DNA of 64,000 bases from NCBI GenBank assembly GCA_021846225.1, contig JAJZCG010000002.1:1-64000 (forward strand). The letters are read 5' to 3'. The position numbers and the translations under genes were made by a program. Below are positions 8,706 through 21,660 of this stretch, one piece after another (the first letter of the stretch is position 1; each line of letters opens with the position of its first letter). Under the pieces are notes generated by a model that was given only the letters and a program-made list of their open reading frames with translations, did not search any database and was not told the DNA's origin. The stretch comes from Pseudomonadota bacterium (lineage in GTDB: Bacteria > Pseudomonadota > Alphaproteobacteria > Acetobacterales > Acetobacteraceae).

Positions 8706-9238
8706 ATCACTTTGCCCTTATCCTCAGGTGGCGCGAAGCACTATTGTTCCGCTTTCATGCTGCATCGCGTAGCAAGTGCTTCATGCTTCTACAACCCTGT
8801 TCCCGAAGCCCTATGGTTCGACTCTGGTCGCACAACCCCCTCGCGCACCCCGAGCCGGGGATTCGAAGGGAAATCGGCTGACAGGGAGTCAAAGATATAG
8901 TTCCCCTTGCAAATGGGTATATGGATGGCCCGATGTGTCAGATGGGGAACTGGCACGAGTGGCCCCATAGAGCGGCGCGCAAAGCTTGTCCCAGCGCTTG
9001 ATGTCGTTGGCTTCGCTTCAGAAAGCGGGGCGATTTTCCGTTGCAATATTTCCGTCAGCAACGCGCCCGTCACTCAGGCGTTGTGTGAACGGCTATCATC
9101 GCAGCGGGTTGCCAATGTTCTGGTCAAATTCGGCATTCAGCTCGTCATGGCACGCGTTCATGCGTGGCCCGAAGTAACGAGCGGACAAATGGGCCGTTCG
9201 TTACTTCAGATCGAATCGTCAGATTTGTCAGTTTAGGC
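8706..9238. other. Non-coding or decayed stretch in accessory island
   Basis: About 530 bp without a convincing gene. Open frames of 60-110 codons occur on both strands (for example 8907-9236 plus and 8789-9073 minus), but they overlap, lack clear ribosome-binding sites and show no known motif. A perfect-looking hairpin lies at 9171-9207. The stretch may be decayed mobile DNA. Confidence 0.45.
9171..9207. repeat. 14-bp-arm inverted repeat (hairpin)
   Basis: Arms GAAGTAACGAGCGG (9171-9184) and CCGTTCGTTACTTC (9194-9207) are complementary over 14 bp with one G-T wobble, around a 9-bp loop. There is no T-tract, so it is not a classical terminator. It may be a REP-like element or a remnant of a mobile-element end. 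Confidence 0.6.
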
Positions 9239-9277
9239 AAAAACCCCTCCCCATTGCCAAGCCGCAGCCCTGAGGGG
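9239..9277 (-). terminator. Putative Rho-independent terminator of the autotransporter gene
   Basis: Read on the minus strand, CCCCTC (from 9277 to 9272) pairs with GAGGGG (from 9249 to 9244) across a 22-bp loop and is followed directly by five T residues. It lies about 30 bp after the autotransporter stop codon. Confidence 0.5.
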
Positions 9278-9305
9278 AACCCAGACTAAGCGCCATGGGT
9301 ACCCC

Positions 9306-12300
9306 TTACCAGCGATAATTCGCCAGCACGTCAAAAGTATTGAAGTGCACGTTTCCGGCGAACTGGCCGTTGTAGGCGACTTTGAGGGTCAAAGGCTCGT
9401 GCCGGCCCGCGATGGTAAGTCCGGCGCCGGTGTTCAGCGCCGCGTCCGGGGCGGCCATGCCATTTTCTGAACCGGCCAGCAGGCCAACGGTTTCCGCCTG
9501 GGTGACATGCAGTGTTCCGGCATAGCCCGTGCCTCCCACCGACACCCAGGGGATGATCGTGGCAGCCGCAGTACGCAGGTCGTAGCCCATGCGCAGACCA
9601 CTGGAGAAGGCCGCCACGCTGGTGGAGAGGATGCCGTAACGGATGTTCAGATCAACGCCACCACCAACGGCTCCCTTTTCGGTAAAGCCCGCAAGCTGGT
9701 TATGCAGATAGCTGATCCGCCCGTAGGGCATCAGAAAAGCCTTGTTTAGCGGGATTAGGTACTGCGCCTGGATCCCGGCCGCCGTATACCAGCCATCGGT
9801 AGCCCCCGTGCCAATGACGTTGCTGGGATAGAGAAAGCGGGTGCTGCTCTGATGCAGATATCCTGCCCCCAGGGTTGCGGACAGGCGCAAGTGGCCCTGG
9901 GTATCGATGGCATAGCCGAAGGCGCCAAAGGACTGGCTGTCCACGGCCTGCTGAGCTGAGGATGCTCTCGCACCAATCCTCGTGAGCGCGCCACCGAGCA
10001 CCAGATGGCGGTTGACCGCGGCGCCATATCCGGCGATGCCGCCATAGTCGTCCACGCCCGCGCCATTGCCATGGCCAAAACCACCGAAGCCTTTACCCCA
10101 GGCGCCTTGGCGGCTGCCGGTGAAGCGCACCGTATTTCCATCTACCTGTTCAGCGCCATCCATCAGGCTGTTGATGGCGGTAAAGGTGCTGGCGTTGTTG
10201 AAAAAGGCGCTACTGACCACACCCTGCCCGCTTTTGAAGATGCGTGCATTGCTGCTGGGAGTTGCCGTCAGCTTTAGGTAGGCATCGTGGCTGCCATACG
10301 TTATTTCCGGGGTGATATAGCTCGCGAAATTCGGGTTATAACTGGTGCTGCTGAAAGTACCGGAAAGCCCCTGGGCGGCATGCACGATGTCATACTGCGC
10401 GCCAGCCGTGTAGGTTCCGGAAGCGCCGGATTTCTGCAGGATGTCTAAGCTGCCGGCCAGGGTCGCCGTGCCGGTTACCGCGAGCTGATCGTAGGTAACG
10501 CCTGGCGTCTGATCGCTGGGGGTGACCGTAATGTCCAGGGCGCCGTTCGCTGCCTGGGTATAGTTGCCGTTGACGGTGAGCGTGCCGATGCTGCCGCCGG
10601 GGTAGACAGTGCCCTGGTTGATGACATTGCCATTTATGGTGCCGTTGCCGCGCAGGACAGCCCCTCCGTCCACTGTCACCGGACCGCTGAGAGAGGCGTT
10701 CGCATGACTGGCGTCACCCACTTCCAGAAGGCCTCCGGCAACGATGGCCCCGCCAGTGCTTCCACCGGACCCATTGTCGATGATCGTACCATTGGTTTGA
10801 AGGACGCCGCTGCCGGAGATATTTCCTGTTAAGCTCAGCGCATTGGCGGTCGTGGGATTGAGACTGCTCTGGCTGGTCCCCATCAGTATGCCGCCGTTGC
10901 TGCCGATGGTCAGAGCATTCGCCAGAGCGATGGATGAGGCACTGGCATTGCTGGCGAGCGTGCCGCCGTTGATGGTGATGATGCCGGTGCCAGCATTGCC
11001 GCCCGCGCCGATGCTCAGAGTGCCGCCACCATTGATCGTCGTGCCGCCGCTGTAGGTGTTGGCGCCGGAGAGGGTCAGAGACCCGGTGCCGTTCATAACG
11101 AGGGCGCCGGTGGTTCCCGGCGCTTCACCGATAACGCCGGAGAAGGTATCCGTGCCACTGCCCGTCGTGGTGAGGGTGCCGCCATTGAGGTTGAGGGCGC
11201 CTGCGCCATTCAAATCCGTAATGGTCTGCGTCGCGTTGGCCATATTGGCCGTGGCGCCGCTGGCGATGGTCAACGCGCCGCCTCCCAGCGCACCGCCACT
11301 GGCGATGTCCAGGGTGCCGTTGCTGACGGCCGTGCCGCCGCTGTAGGTGTTGGTGCCGGTGAGGGTCGTGGTTCCGGCGCCAGTAAAGGTCATGCCGCCC
11401 GCACCAGATATCACGCCGGAGAGGGTATCGGTGTTGCCGCCGTTATTGATGGTGCCACCGCCAGCGAAGAGAGTGATGGCGCGGGTAGCGCTGATATTGG
11501 CCGTCGTGAGCAGGGTACCGCCCGCGAAAGCCAACCCGCCCGTGCTGGCGCCCAGGTTCGTGTCACTACTGATGGCGAGCGTGCCGCCATTGATCTGCCA
11601 AGGGGTAACCGCCGTCGTGGTACCGGTCAGTGTCCAAATCGTACTCGGTGAGCCGTTCACCACATAGTTGGTGAAGCCCTGGAACACGGCCCCTGATCCA
11701 ATCGTGCTGGTATTCAAAGTGGCGTTGGCATTACCTCCCAGTTCCAGGGTGTCACCGCCTCCAGCCGTACCGCTGGTGCTCACCACATTGCCCGTGAAAA
11801 CATAACCGTTTTCGAGGATCAGCGTGTTGCCGCCGCCCGACAGGTCCATAGCGTTCGCGTATACCGAGCTACCGTAATACCGGCCGCCTCCGATTGTGCC
11901 CGCGTTGGTAACCGTGGAGTTGCCCGTAGAAACCACACCCGCGCCGCCGTGGCCGCCGCTTTGGCCGCAGAGGCTGTTAGTACTTCCGATGCCACAGCTG
12001 AAGCCGTAGCCGCCGTTGATCGTCCCGCTATTCGTGAGGATGAAACCCGTGCCACTCACCCCGGATCCACCAGCGCCACCGGTGCCGCCGAAGCCGCCAA
12101 TGCCGCCGAAGCCGACGGGGCCGCCAGCGCCGCCGAAGCCGCCGAGGCCGCCGGTGATCGTCCCGCTATTCGTGAGAGTGAAACTCGTGCCGCTCACCCC
12201 GGATCCACCCGTACCGGCGTTGCCACCGGTGTTGCCGGGGCCGCCGGTGCCGCCCTTGCCACCGGCACCGCCGATGATCGTCGCGTTATTCGCGAGGGTG

Positions 12301-13343
12301 AAACCCGTGCCGCTCACCCCGGATCCACCAGTGCCGCCGAGGCCGCCGAAGCCGCCATAGCTGCCATAGCCGCCGTTGCCGCCGTTGCCGCCTTTGCCGC
12401 CGTTGCCGCCGGAGATTGTCCCGCTATTCGTGAGAGTAAAACCCGTGCCGCTCACCCCGGATCCACCAGTGCCGCCAATGCCACCCGAGCCGCCGGCGCC
12501 GCCGACGCTGTTGCCGCCGTAGCCGCCGTGGCCGCCGTAGCCGCCGGCGATTGTGCCGCTATTCGTGAGGGTAAAACCCGTGCCGCTCGCACCGGAGCCG
12601 CCGGCGCCGCCGGCGCCGCCGAAGCCGCCGAAGGTGCTGCCGCCGCCGGCGGTGCCGCCGAAGCCGCCGGCACCGCCGGAGATTGTCCCGTTATTCGTGA
12701 GGGCGAATCCCGTGCCGCTCACCCCGTCCCCCCCCGCGCCGCCAGTACCGCCGGCGCCTGTGAAGGTGCCGAAGCCCGCAGAGCTGCCAGCACCACCGGT
12801 GCCGGCAGCGCCACCGGCGCCACCGGCAATCGAAACACCACTCGCTACGCTGGTTTGATCAGACGGCGTCAGTCCTCCATAGGCCGGAGTACTTCCAGAA
12901 CCACCTCCGCCCCCCGCGCTCGTGCCTCCCGCGCCCGTGCCCCCCGCACCGCCCGTGCCCCCCGCACCATAGCCGCCGCCGCCAGGGCCACCCGCAACTC
13001 CGGCTAACCTGGAACTGCCTCCGCTCCCACCGGCATTCCCATACGCGCCTGTACCCGTGTAGGTGCTGGCTCCACCTATACCCGGCGTCGAGATGTTCGC
13101 GTTCCCTCCGGCATTACCGGCATTTCCTGTTTTATTCGTAAGCGCGATCGTCGCAGCCCAAGCAGGCATCGCCGCCTCCGGCCCCCCGCCCAAGGCCAGG
13201 GCCAGCGCCAACACCAACAGCCGCCGCCCCTGAATCTCCCAGCGCTCCGTAACACACCCCTTGTGCGGCGCTCTCTCTAATTCCAAAACCACATGCGGGG
13301 TCATCAGGCCGCTTTCCCGGATTGGTTTGTGAATACGCTTCAT
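9306..13343 (-). CDS. Glycine-rich autotransporter (type Va) outer-membrane protein
   Basis: A 1345-aa secreted surface protein. The long N-region (about 45 residues) leads into the hydrophobic LLVLALALALGG and a signal-peptidase site near AMPAWA-ATI. Residues about 70-480 are extremely Gly-rich with repeated GVSGTGFTLTNSGTISGG units. The middle (about 560-900) has passenger-associated transport repeats such as LTGTNTYSGGT, typical of beta-helical passengers. The last 270 or so residues (from RQGAWGKGFGG) form the autotransporter beta-barrel, and the protein ends NYRW with a terminal aromatic. It lies 82 bp downstream of a sulfotransferase gene on the same strand. The function is probably adhesion or surface-layer related, which is inference. 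The repeats are prone to expansion and contraction. Confidence 0.9.
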   Translation of the reverse strand: MKRIHKPIRESGLMTPHVVLELERAPHKGCVTERWEIQGRRLLVLALALALGGGPEAAMPAWAATIALTNKTGNAGNAGGNANISTPGIGGASTYTGTGAYGNAGGSGGSSRLAGVAGGPGGGGYGAGGTGGAGGTGAGGTSAGGGGGSGSTPAYGGLTPSDQTSVASGVSIAGGAGGAAGTGGAGSSAGFGTFTGAGGTGGAGGDGVSGTGFALTNNGTISGGAGGFGGTAGGGSTFGGFGGAGGAGGSGASGTGFTLTNSGTIAGGYGGHGGYGGNSVGGAGGSGGIGGTGGSGVSGTGFTLTNSGTISGGNGGKGGNGGNGGYGSYGGFGGLGGTGGSGVSGTGFTLANNATIIGGAGGKGGTGGPGNTGGNAGTGGSGVSGTSFTLTNSGTITGGLGGFGGAGGPVGFGGIGGFGGTGGAGGSGVSGTGFILTNSGTINGGYGFSCGIGSTNSLCGQSGGHGGAGVVSTGNSTVTNAGTIGGGRYYGSSVYANAMDLSGGGNTLILENGYVFTGNVVSTSGTAGGGDTLELGGNANATLNTSTIGSGAVFQGFTNYVVNGSPSTIWTLTGTTTAVTPWQINGGTLAISSDTNLGASTGGLAFAGGTLLTTANISATRAITLFAGGGTINNGGNTDTLSGVISGAGGMTFTGAGTTTLTGTNTYSGGTAVSNGTLDIASGGALGGGALTIASGATANMANATQTITDLNGAGALNLNGGTLTTTGSGTDTFSGVIGEAPGTTGALVMNGTGSLTLSGANTYSGGTTINGGGTLSIGAGGNAGTGIITINGGTLASNASASSIALANALTIGSNGGILMGTSQSSLNPTTANALSLTGNISGSGVLQTNGTIIDNGSGGSTGGAIVAGGLLEVGDASHANASLSGPVTVDGGAVLRGNGTINGNVINQGTVYPGGSIGTLTVNGNYTQAANGALDITVTPSDQTPGVTYDQLAVTGTATLAGSLDILQKSGASGTYTAGAQYDIVHAAQGLSGTFSSTSYNPNFASYITPEITYGSHDAYLKLTATPSSNARIFKSGQGVVSSAFFNNASTFTAINSLMDGAEQVDGNTVRFTGSRQGAWGKGFGGFGHGNGAGVDDYGGIAGYGAAVNRHLVLGGALTRIGARASSAQQAVDSQSFGAFGYAIDTQGHLRLSATLGAGYLHQSSTRFLYPSNVIGTGATDGWYTAAGIQAQYLIPLNKAFLMPYGRISYLHNQLAGFTEKGAVGGGVDLNIRYGILSTSVAAFSSGLRMGYDLRTAAATIIPWVSVGGTGYAGTLHVTQAETVGLLAGSENGMAAPDAALNTGAGLTIAGRHEPLTLKVAYNGQFAGNVHFNTFDVLANYRW
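11990..12740 (-). repeat. In-frame coding minisatellite of the autotransporter passenger
   Basis: A conserved core (AAACCCGTGCCGCTCACCCC on the plus strand) recurs at about 12043, 12181, 12301, 12439, 12574 and 12706. Spacings are 138, 120, 138, 135 and 132 bp, all multiples of three. Each unit encodes a G/S-V-S-G-T-G-F-T-L-T-N-S-G-T-I block plus a variable Gly-rich stretch, so copy-number change would lengthen or shorten the passenger without a frameshift. Confidence 0.85.
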
Positions 13344-13425
13344 GGTGCCTGCTTACCTTTGAGGTTATGGCGCACGCGGGAGGTGTGCGTTGTCGTTTGA
13401 TTTAAAATTCTTCCGATCCCCAGTT

Positions 13426-14259
13426 TCACAGCACAGGGATATCTTTGCGGATCCGGGAGGGGTCTTTCCAGAAGGCGTCCCCCCGAAATTTTTGAAACAG
13501 CTCCGGGGGCAAAATCGTAGTGCGCTCCACCGCTTCTACCCGGGGACGAATCTCGTGCAGTCCGGGGCTGCCAGCTTTGCGGTCGTAGGCTTCGGCTTCA
13601 AAAACCACATGCCCCAGATCGTGGGTATAGGGGGGCTCTTCCAGAAAGGCATACAAGGCCTGGAGCGTCCGTTCCGGGTGGCTGACCAGACTCTCATATT
13701 GCACCAGCATCAGCCGCCCCGCCGCCAGCTCCCCATAATACGCTTCTTTCAGCGCATCATAGGCGTACCCCACCAGCCCTTCTGGTCCGGCTAGTCCGTT
13801 GACTCGGGTATATACCGTACCCCCGCTCTGGTAGTGAAAGAGGGACGAGGGCTCAAAGGCGTTCCGGCGCACCAGACGCTCGATACTGTCGAAGATCCAG
13901 GGCAGATCCCGCACGCAGGCAATCACCTTGCTGTCTGGGAACAAGGCCGCGAGTACCGGCAGCTTGCCGCACCAGGACCGGTTGGTGTCAAACGCCACGG
14001 CTGCGGAGGTGCCTGCGTAATAGTGCTCCGCCACCCCGCGTAGAATGCGTTGCCGCTGGGCATTGTTGATGAATACGGAAAATTCGTTCTGCCCGCTCAT
14101 CTCGTGCAGCAGGGCTTGTACCAGACCCGCCACCGGGCTGCTCATTCCTGCAGAAAACCGGGGATTCTGACGCAAAATCGCCGCCAGCAGCGTACTCCCC
14201 GAACGGGGCAGGCCGGAAAGAAAATGATACCGGCGGGGATGGGCGGAAGTTTCAAGCAT
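13426..14259 (-). CDS. Sulfotransferase family protein
   Basis: A 277-aa PAPS-dependent sulfotransferase. The 5'-phosphosulfate loop is LSGLPRSGSTLL (15-26), and the 3'-phosphate motif is IACVRDLPWIFDSIERLVRR (113-132, with Ser125). This layout resembles the Sulfotransfer_3 / tyrosylprotein-sulfotransferase-like group. I start at ATG 14259 (MLETSAHPRRYHFLSG), because the open frame upstream to 14523 has no family similarity. The autotransporter gene follows 82 bp downstream in the same direction, so the surface protein or its glycans are plausible targets; this is inference. No signal peptide is seen, so it acts in the cytoplasm. Confidence 0.85.
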   Translation of the reverse strand: MLETSAHPRRYHFLSGLPRSGSTLLAAILRQNPRFSAGMSSPVAGLVQALLHEMSGQNEFSVFINNAQRQRILRGVAEHYYAGTSAAVAFDTNRSWCGKLPVLAALFPDSKVIACVRDLPWIFDSIERLVRRNAFEPSSLFHYQSGGTVYTRVNGLAGPEGLVGYAYDALKEAYYGELAAGRLMLVQYESLVSHPERTLQALYAFLEEPPYTHDLGHVVFEAEAYDRKAGSPGLHEIRPRVEAVERTTILPPELFQKFRGDAFWKDPSRIRKDIPVL

Positions 14260-14618
14260 CCCGTTGTTATAGCCAAGTTTTTCTGCCTTGCAAAAAATAA
14301 CTGAGCACAAAAATGTGACCTTCAGAATTAAACGGCGCTGCTTTTCCGGCGCTCTTTGGCACTCATTCCCGGCCACGCGCGTGCTTCGCGCGGCCTCTAT
14401 CACATCGCCGATGATGACCGGCAGCGCGTTGATCTTGAAGATGCGCCCGGCCTGCCCGGCCAGCCGGTGAAGAAGCGGGAAATTACCGTCAGAGATGCCG
14501 TCAAATCGGAGTGCTGCCTCCAAAATGACGGCGCCGGATCCTGCCAGATGTTTTTATTTACTTCAGCTGGTAAGCCAGCTTTTTCGATTGTCCGCGGATG
14601 CCGCCGAAAAGCCCCAAA
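14260..14618. other. Intergenic stretch between guaA and the sulfotransferase gene
   Basis: About 360 bp at the right edge of the accessory island. Open frames run through it on both strands (the minus frame continues from the sulfotransferase), but no recognisable domain or good start was found. A small hairpin, AGCTGG-TAAG-CCAGCT (14565-14580), followed by TTTT on the plus strand could be a weak plus-strand terminator although no gene points at it. Confidence 0.4.
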
Positions 14619-16169
14619 TCATTCCCACTCGATCGTGCCGGGCGGCTTGCTGGTGATATCATAGGTCACGCGGTTGATCCCGCGCACCTCGTTCACAATC
14701 CGGTTCGAAACCCGCGAGAGAAACGCCATGTCGAACGGATAGATATCCGCCGTCATCCCATCCGTGCTGGTCACCGCGCGCAGCGCGCACACCTGGTCAT
14801 AGGTCCGCCCGTCGCCCATCACCCCGACTGACTTCACCGGCAGCAGCACGGCAAACGCCTGCCAGATCGCATCATAAAGCCCGGCGGCGCGGATCTCCTC
14901 CAGATAGATCGCATCCGCCTTCTGCAAAATCTCCACGCTCGGGCGGCTCACCGCGCCCAAAATGCGTATCGCCAGCCCCGGCCCGGGGAAGGGATGCCGC
15001 CCCACGATATTTTCCGGCAAGCCCAGCTCGCGGCCCAACTCGCGCACCTCGTCCTTGAACAATTCGCGCAGCGGCTCCACCAGCTTGAGCTTCATGAACT
15101 CCGGCAGCCCGCCGACGTTATGATGCGATTTGATGGTGACCGAAGGCCCGCCCAGCGCGCTCACGGACTCGATCACGTCCGGATACAGCGTGCCCTGCGC
15201 CAGAAAATCCGCTCCACCGAGCTTGGTTGCTTCCTCATCGAACACCTCGATGAACAACCGGCCGATGATCTTGCGCTTCTGCTCGGGGTCGGTCACCCCG
15301 GCGAGCTGGCCAAGGAACAGCGCCGAGGCATCGCGGTGGATCAGCCTGATGTTGAACTGCTCGCCGAACACCCGCACCACTTCCTCGGCCTCGCCGCCGC
15401 GCAGCAGCCCGTGGTCCACGAAAATACAGGTAAGCTGATCGCCGATCGCCTCATGGATCAACGCCGCCGCGACTGAGCTGTCCACCCCGCCGGAGAGTCC
15501 GCAGATCACCTTGCCGGTGCCCACCTGCGCGCGGATTTTCGCGATTTCCGCCTGCCGGAACCCGGCCATCGTCCAGTCACCCGCCAGCCCGCAGACCTTA
15601 TGCGTGAAATTGCGCAGCAGCTGCGCGCCATGCGGGGTATGCACCACCTCGGGGTGGAACATCAGCCCGTAGAACCGCCGCGCATCATCCGCGATCATCG
15701 CGAACGGCGCTCCCTCGGAGACCGCGACGGTGCGAAACCCCGGCGGCGGCGCGGAAATATGGTCGCCATGGCTCATCCACACCTGCTCGCGCGCGCCCTT
15801 CACCCAGGCGCCGTCAAAAAGGGTGCAATCCTCCACCACATCCACATAGGCGCGGCCGAACTCGCGGATCTCGGCGCCCTTCACATCGCCGCCCAGCTGC
15901 GCGCACATCACCATCTGCCCGTAGCAGATGCCCAGCACCGGCACCCCGGCGGAGAACACATACGCCGGCGCGCGGGGCGAGCCCTCGTCGGCCACGCTGG
16001 CCGGGCCGCCGGAGAGGATAATGCCGCTGGCGCCAAACGCGGCGATTCGCGCCGGATCGGCGTTGAAGGGGAGTATCTCGCAATAAACTCCGCTTTCGCG
16101 CACCCTGCGGGCGATCAGCTGCGTAACCTGGCTACCAAAATCGAGGATCAGAATTTTTTGTGTGTGCAT
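14619..16169 (-). CDS. guaA: GMP synthase (glutamine-hydrolysing)
   Basis: Converts XMP to GMP with glutamine and ATP, the last step of guanine nucleotide synthesis. The 516-aa protein has an N-terminal class I glutamine amidotransferase domain ([18 protein letters not shown], nucleophile in LGICYGQM, His in MFHPEVVHT). This is followed by an ATP-pyrophosphatase domain (P-loop [12 protein letters not shown]) and a GMP-synthase dimerisation domain ending [18 protein letters not shown]. It lies 83 bp downstream of the GNAT gene and in the same direction as guaB and rsmB, so both guanine-branch enzymes belong to one cluster. Confidence 0.98.
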   Translation of the reverse strand: MHTQKILILDFGSQVTQLIARRVRESGVYCEILPFNADPARIAAFGASGIILSGGPASVADEGSPRAPAYVFSAGVPVLGICYGQMVMCAQLGGDVKGAEIREFGRAYVDVVEDCTLFDGAWVKGAREQVWMSHGDHISAPPPGFRTVAVSEGAPFAMIADDARRFYGLMFHPEVVHTPHGAQLLRNFTHKVCGLAGDWTMAGFRQAEIAKIRAQVGTGKVICGLSGGVDSSVAAALIHEAIGDQLTCIFVDHGLLRGGEAEEVVRVFGEQFNIRLIHRDASALFLGQLAGVTDPEQKRKIIGRLFIEVFDEEATKLGGADFLAQGTLYPDVIESVSALGGPSVTIKSHHNVGGLPEFMKLKLVEPLRELFKDEVRELGRELGLPENIVGRHPFPGPGLAIRILGAVSRPSVEILQKADAIYLEEIRAAGLYDAIWQAFAVLLPVKSVGVMGDGRTYDQVCALRAVTSTDGMTADIYPFDMAFLSRVSNRIVNEVRGINRVTYDITSKPPGTIEWE

Positions 16170-16252
16170 GCTGTGCTGCTAGAGCAATCTCGGCCGAATT
16201 GGAATCACTCGGGGCCATTTAAACCGATAAAATCGCGCGCCCAAAACGCGTA

Positions 16253-16782
16253 TCAGGCGTCCACGTCCAACAGCGTTTCAATCGGGTCCCACGCATAGGC
16301 GACCTGCGGCACCGCCGCACCGGCGACATGCGTGGCGCCGTTGGCCAGCCGCCGTCCGCCCAGCCGCTCGTAGAAAAAAATCGCCGGGTTGCCGTGCAGC
16401 ACCCAGATGAACACCGAACGGCAGCCCAGCGCCGCCAGATATTTCGCCGCGGCGCGCAGCAATTGGCCGCCCAGCCCCCGGTTCTGCCAGTCATCGGCGA
16501 CATAAAGTGTCTCCACCTCGCCCTCACCCAGCGCCTCGCCCTGGCAGGGCCGCGCGGTGGAAAACCCCACCACCAGCGGCGTCCCCTGCTCCGCGCTCCG
16601 CACCGCCACAAACACGCCATGCCCCATGCGGATGCTGCGTTCATAATGCAGGCTCAGCCGTTCGGCCGAGAGCCCGGCCAGGAATGCCTCCGGCAACAGT
16701 GTCGCATAGGTATTGCGCCAAGTCGCCACATGCACCGCCGCGATCCCGGGCGCATCGGCTGCGCGCGCGCGGCGGATCGCAA

Positions 16783-16786
<4 letters not shown>
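16253..16786 (-). CDS. GNAT family N-acetyltransferase
   Basis: A 177-aa acetyl-CoA-dependent acyltransferase. It begins IAIRRARAADAPGIAAVH, contains VETLYVADDWQNRGLGGQLLRAA (motif A, with the Q-x-x-G-x-G acetyl-CoA loop written QNRGLG) and ends with the motif B-like NPAIFFYERLGG. Its start overlaps the rsmB stop by 4 bp (ATGA), so it is translationally coupled. The substrate is unknown. Its position between rsmB and guaA does not itself suggest ribosomal-protein acetylation, although that is possible. Confidence 0.88.
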
Positions 16787-20349
<3,563 letters not shown>

Positions 20350-20353
<4 letters not shown>

Positions 20354-21414
20354 GCCAGGCCGTAGCCGCGCCGTTCCGGTCGCACATTGCGCATCAGCCG
20401 CATTAACATACCCTCGCGTAATCCTCTGTCAGCCACCACGAGATCGGGTATCTGCCACAGTTCGTGGATGGCGGCAAAAATCGCGCAACCCGGCAACACG
20501 AAATCAACCCGGTCCGCGCCGATGCACGGATGGCGGCTCAACCCCTCCCGCCCGAGCGCCTTGGCCTCGGCCAGCGCGGCCTCCACGGCGCCACGGTTCA
20601 TGAAGAAGCCGTCCACCAGCCCGCGCCGGTAGCGCTCCAGCTTCAACGACACCCCGGCCAGCGTGGTCACGGTGCCTGATGTTCCCACCATAAGCACCCC
20701 GCCCTGGCGGATTTCCTGGCCGATCCGGTGCACCGCCTCGAAGGGCCGCAGCATCGCGGCCACACTTTCCACCACCGCGGCGAACCCTTCCTCAGTGTAG
20801 CAGGCATGTGTGCAACGCTCCGAGAGGGTGACAACCCCCACCGGCAACGAGAGATAGCCGATCAACTCCGGTGCGGCGCCGTTGCAGTTCACCCGCACCC
20901 ACGCAACCTCCGTGGAGCCGCCCCCGATATCGAACAGCAACGCCCGCCGCTCCGCCTTGGCGATGAGCGAGGCGCAGCTCTCCATCGCCAGCTCGGCTTC
21001 CTCGCGGGTGTTGATGATCTCAAGCGGCAGCCCCGTGCGTGCGCGCGCCAGGGCGATGAACTCCGCGCCGTTTTCAGCCTGGCGGCAGGCTTCGGTGGCA
21101 ATCGCGCGCAGCCGCAGCGGGCCCGCTCCCGAATCCACGGCCCAGCGTCTCGCCCGCTCGGCGCAAATGCTCAAACTGGCAATCGCGCGCTCCATTGCCT
21201 CGGCGGAGAGCCGGCCGGTCTCATACAGCCCCTCGCCAAGCCGCACGACTCGCGAGAAACTATCGAGCACCTGGAACCCTTGGCCTGCCGGCGTGCCCAG
21301 CAGCATGCGGCAATTGTTCGTCCCCAGGTCGATTCCCGCAAATACCGGCCGCCGCCCGCCCCGTTTGGGAAGGGCGCCTGCCGGGGCGTTCAATGCTGAG
21401 GACGTGCTGGCCAT
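20350..21414 (-). CDS. Ppx/GppA family exopolyphosphatase / (p)ppGpp phosphohydrolase
   Basis: A 354-aa ASKHA-fold phosphatase. The phosphate-1 loop is VFAGIDLGTNNCRMLLG. LRAIATEACRQAENG and LLFDIGGGSTEVAWV (phosphate 2) follow, then LMVGTSGTVTTLAGV. This matches the shorter Ppx form without the C-terminal HD-like domain. I take the ATG at 21414 (MASTSSALNAP); the frame continues upstream through the tRNA-Gln region and that part is not coding. It is coupled to rlmE. Whether the substrate is polyphosphate or pppGpp cannot be decided. Confidence 0.93.
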
Positions 21415-21563
21415 ATCGCTTGTATAGTCGCGCCTTATTGGGGTGATGGGCAAGCGGGAAAGCAGACCCGCGCGCCACCACCCGATTAAATTTATGACAA
21501 TCCCCCCGCCCCAGATGTTGCAGCCCGCGCCCACCGGTGCTAATCGGGCCTCGCTGTGACCGT

Positions 21564-21637
21564 TGGGGGATAGTTTAGCGGTAGAACTCCTGGCTCTGAC
21601 CCGGGCAGCCTTGGTTCGAATCCAGGTCCCCCAGCCA
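21564..21637 (+). tRNA. tRNA-Gln (anticodon CTG)
   Basis: A 74-nt cloverleaf. The acceptor TGGGGGA (21564-21570) pairs with TCCCCCA (21627-21633), followed by discriminator G and an encoded CCA. The D-arm is GTTTAGCGGTAGAAC. The anticodon stem CCTGG/CCGGG encloses the loop CTCTGAC, so the anticodon is CTG (codon CAG). The T-arm is CTTGG-TTCGAAT-CCAGG. All stems pair with standard or G-U pairs. Confidence 0.97.
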
Positions 21638-21660
21638 CCGCATCCACTAAAATCCAAAGC

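Noticed and set aside
8789-9073. Minus-strand 94-codon frame in the accessory stretch
   Set aside because: No start signal, no domain, and overlapping frames of similar length on the other strand.
11949-13007. Long plus-strand frame (352 codons) over the autotransporter repeats
   Set aside because: It is an Ala/Glu/Arg-rich antisense reading of the GC-rich repeats; the minus strand encodes a coherent signal peptide, passenger and barrel.
14260-14523. N-terminal extension of the sulfotransferase up to 14523
   Set aside because: The added 88 residues show no sulfotransferase similarity and the normal family start lies just before the PAPS loop, as with ATG 14259.
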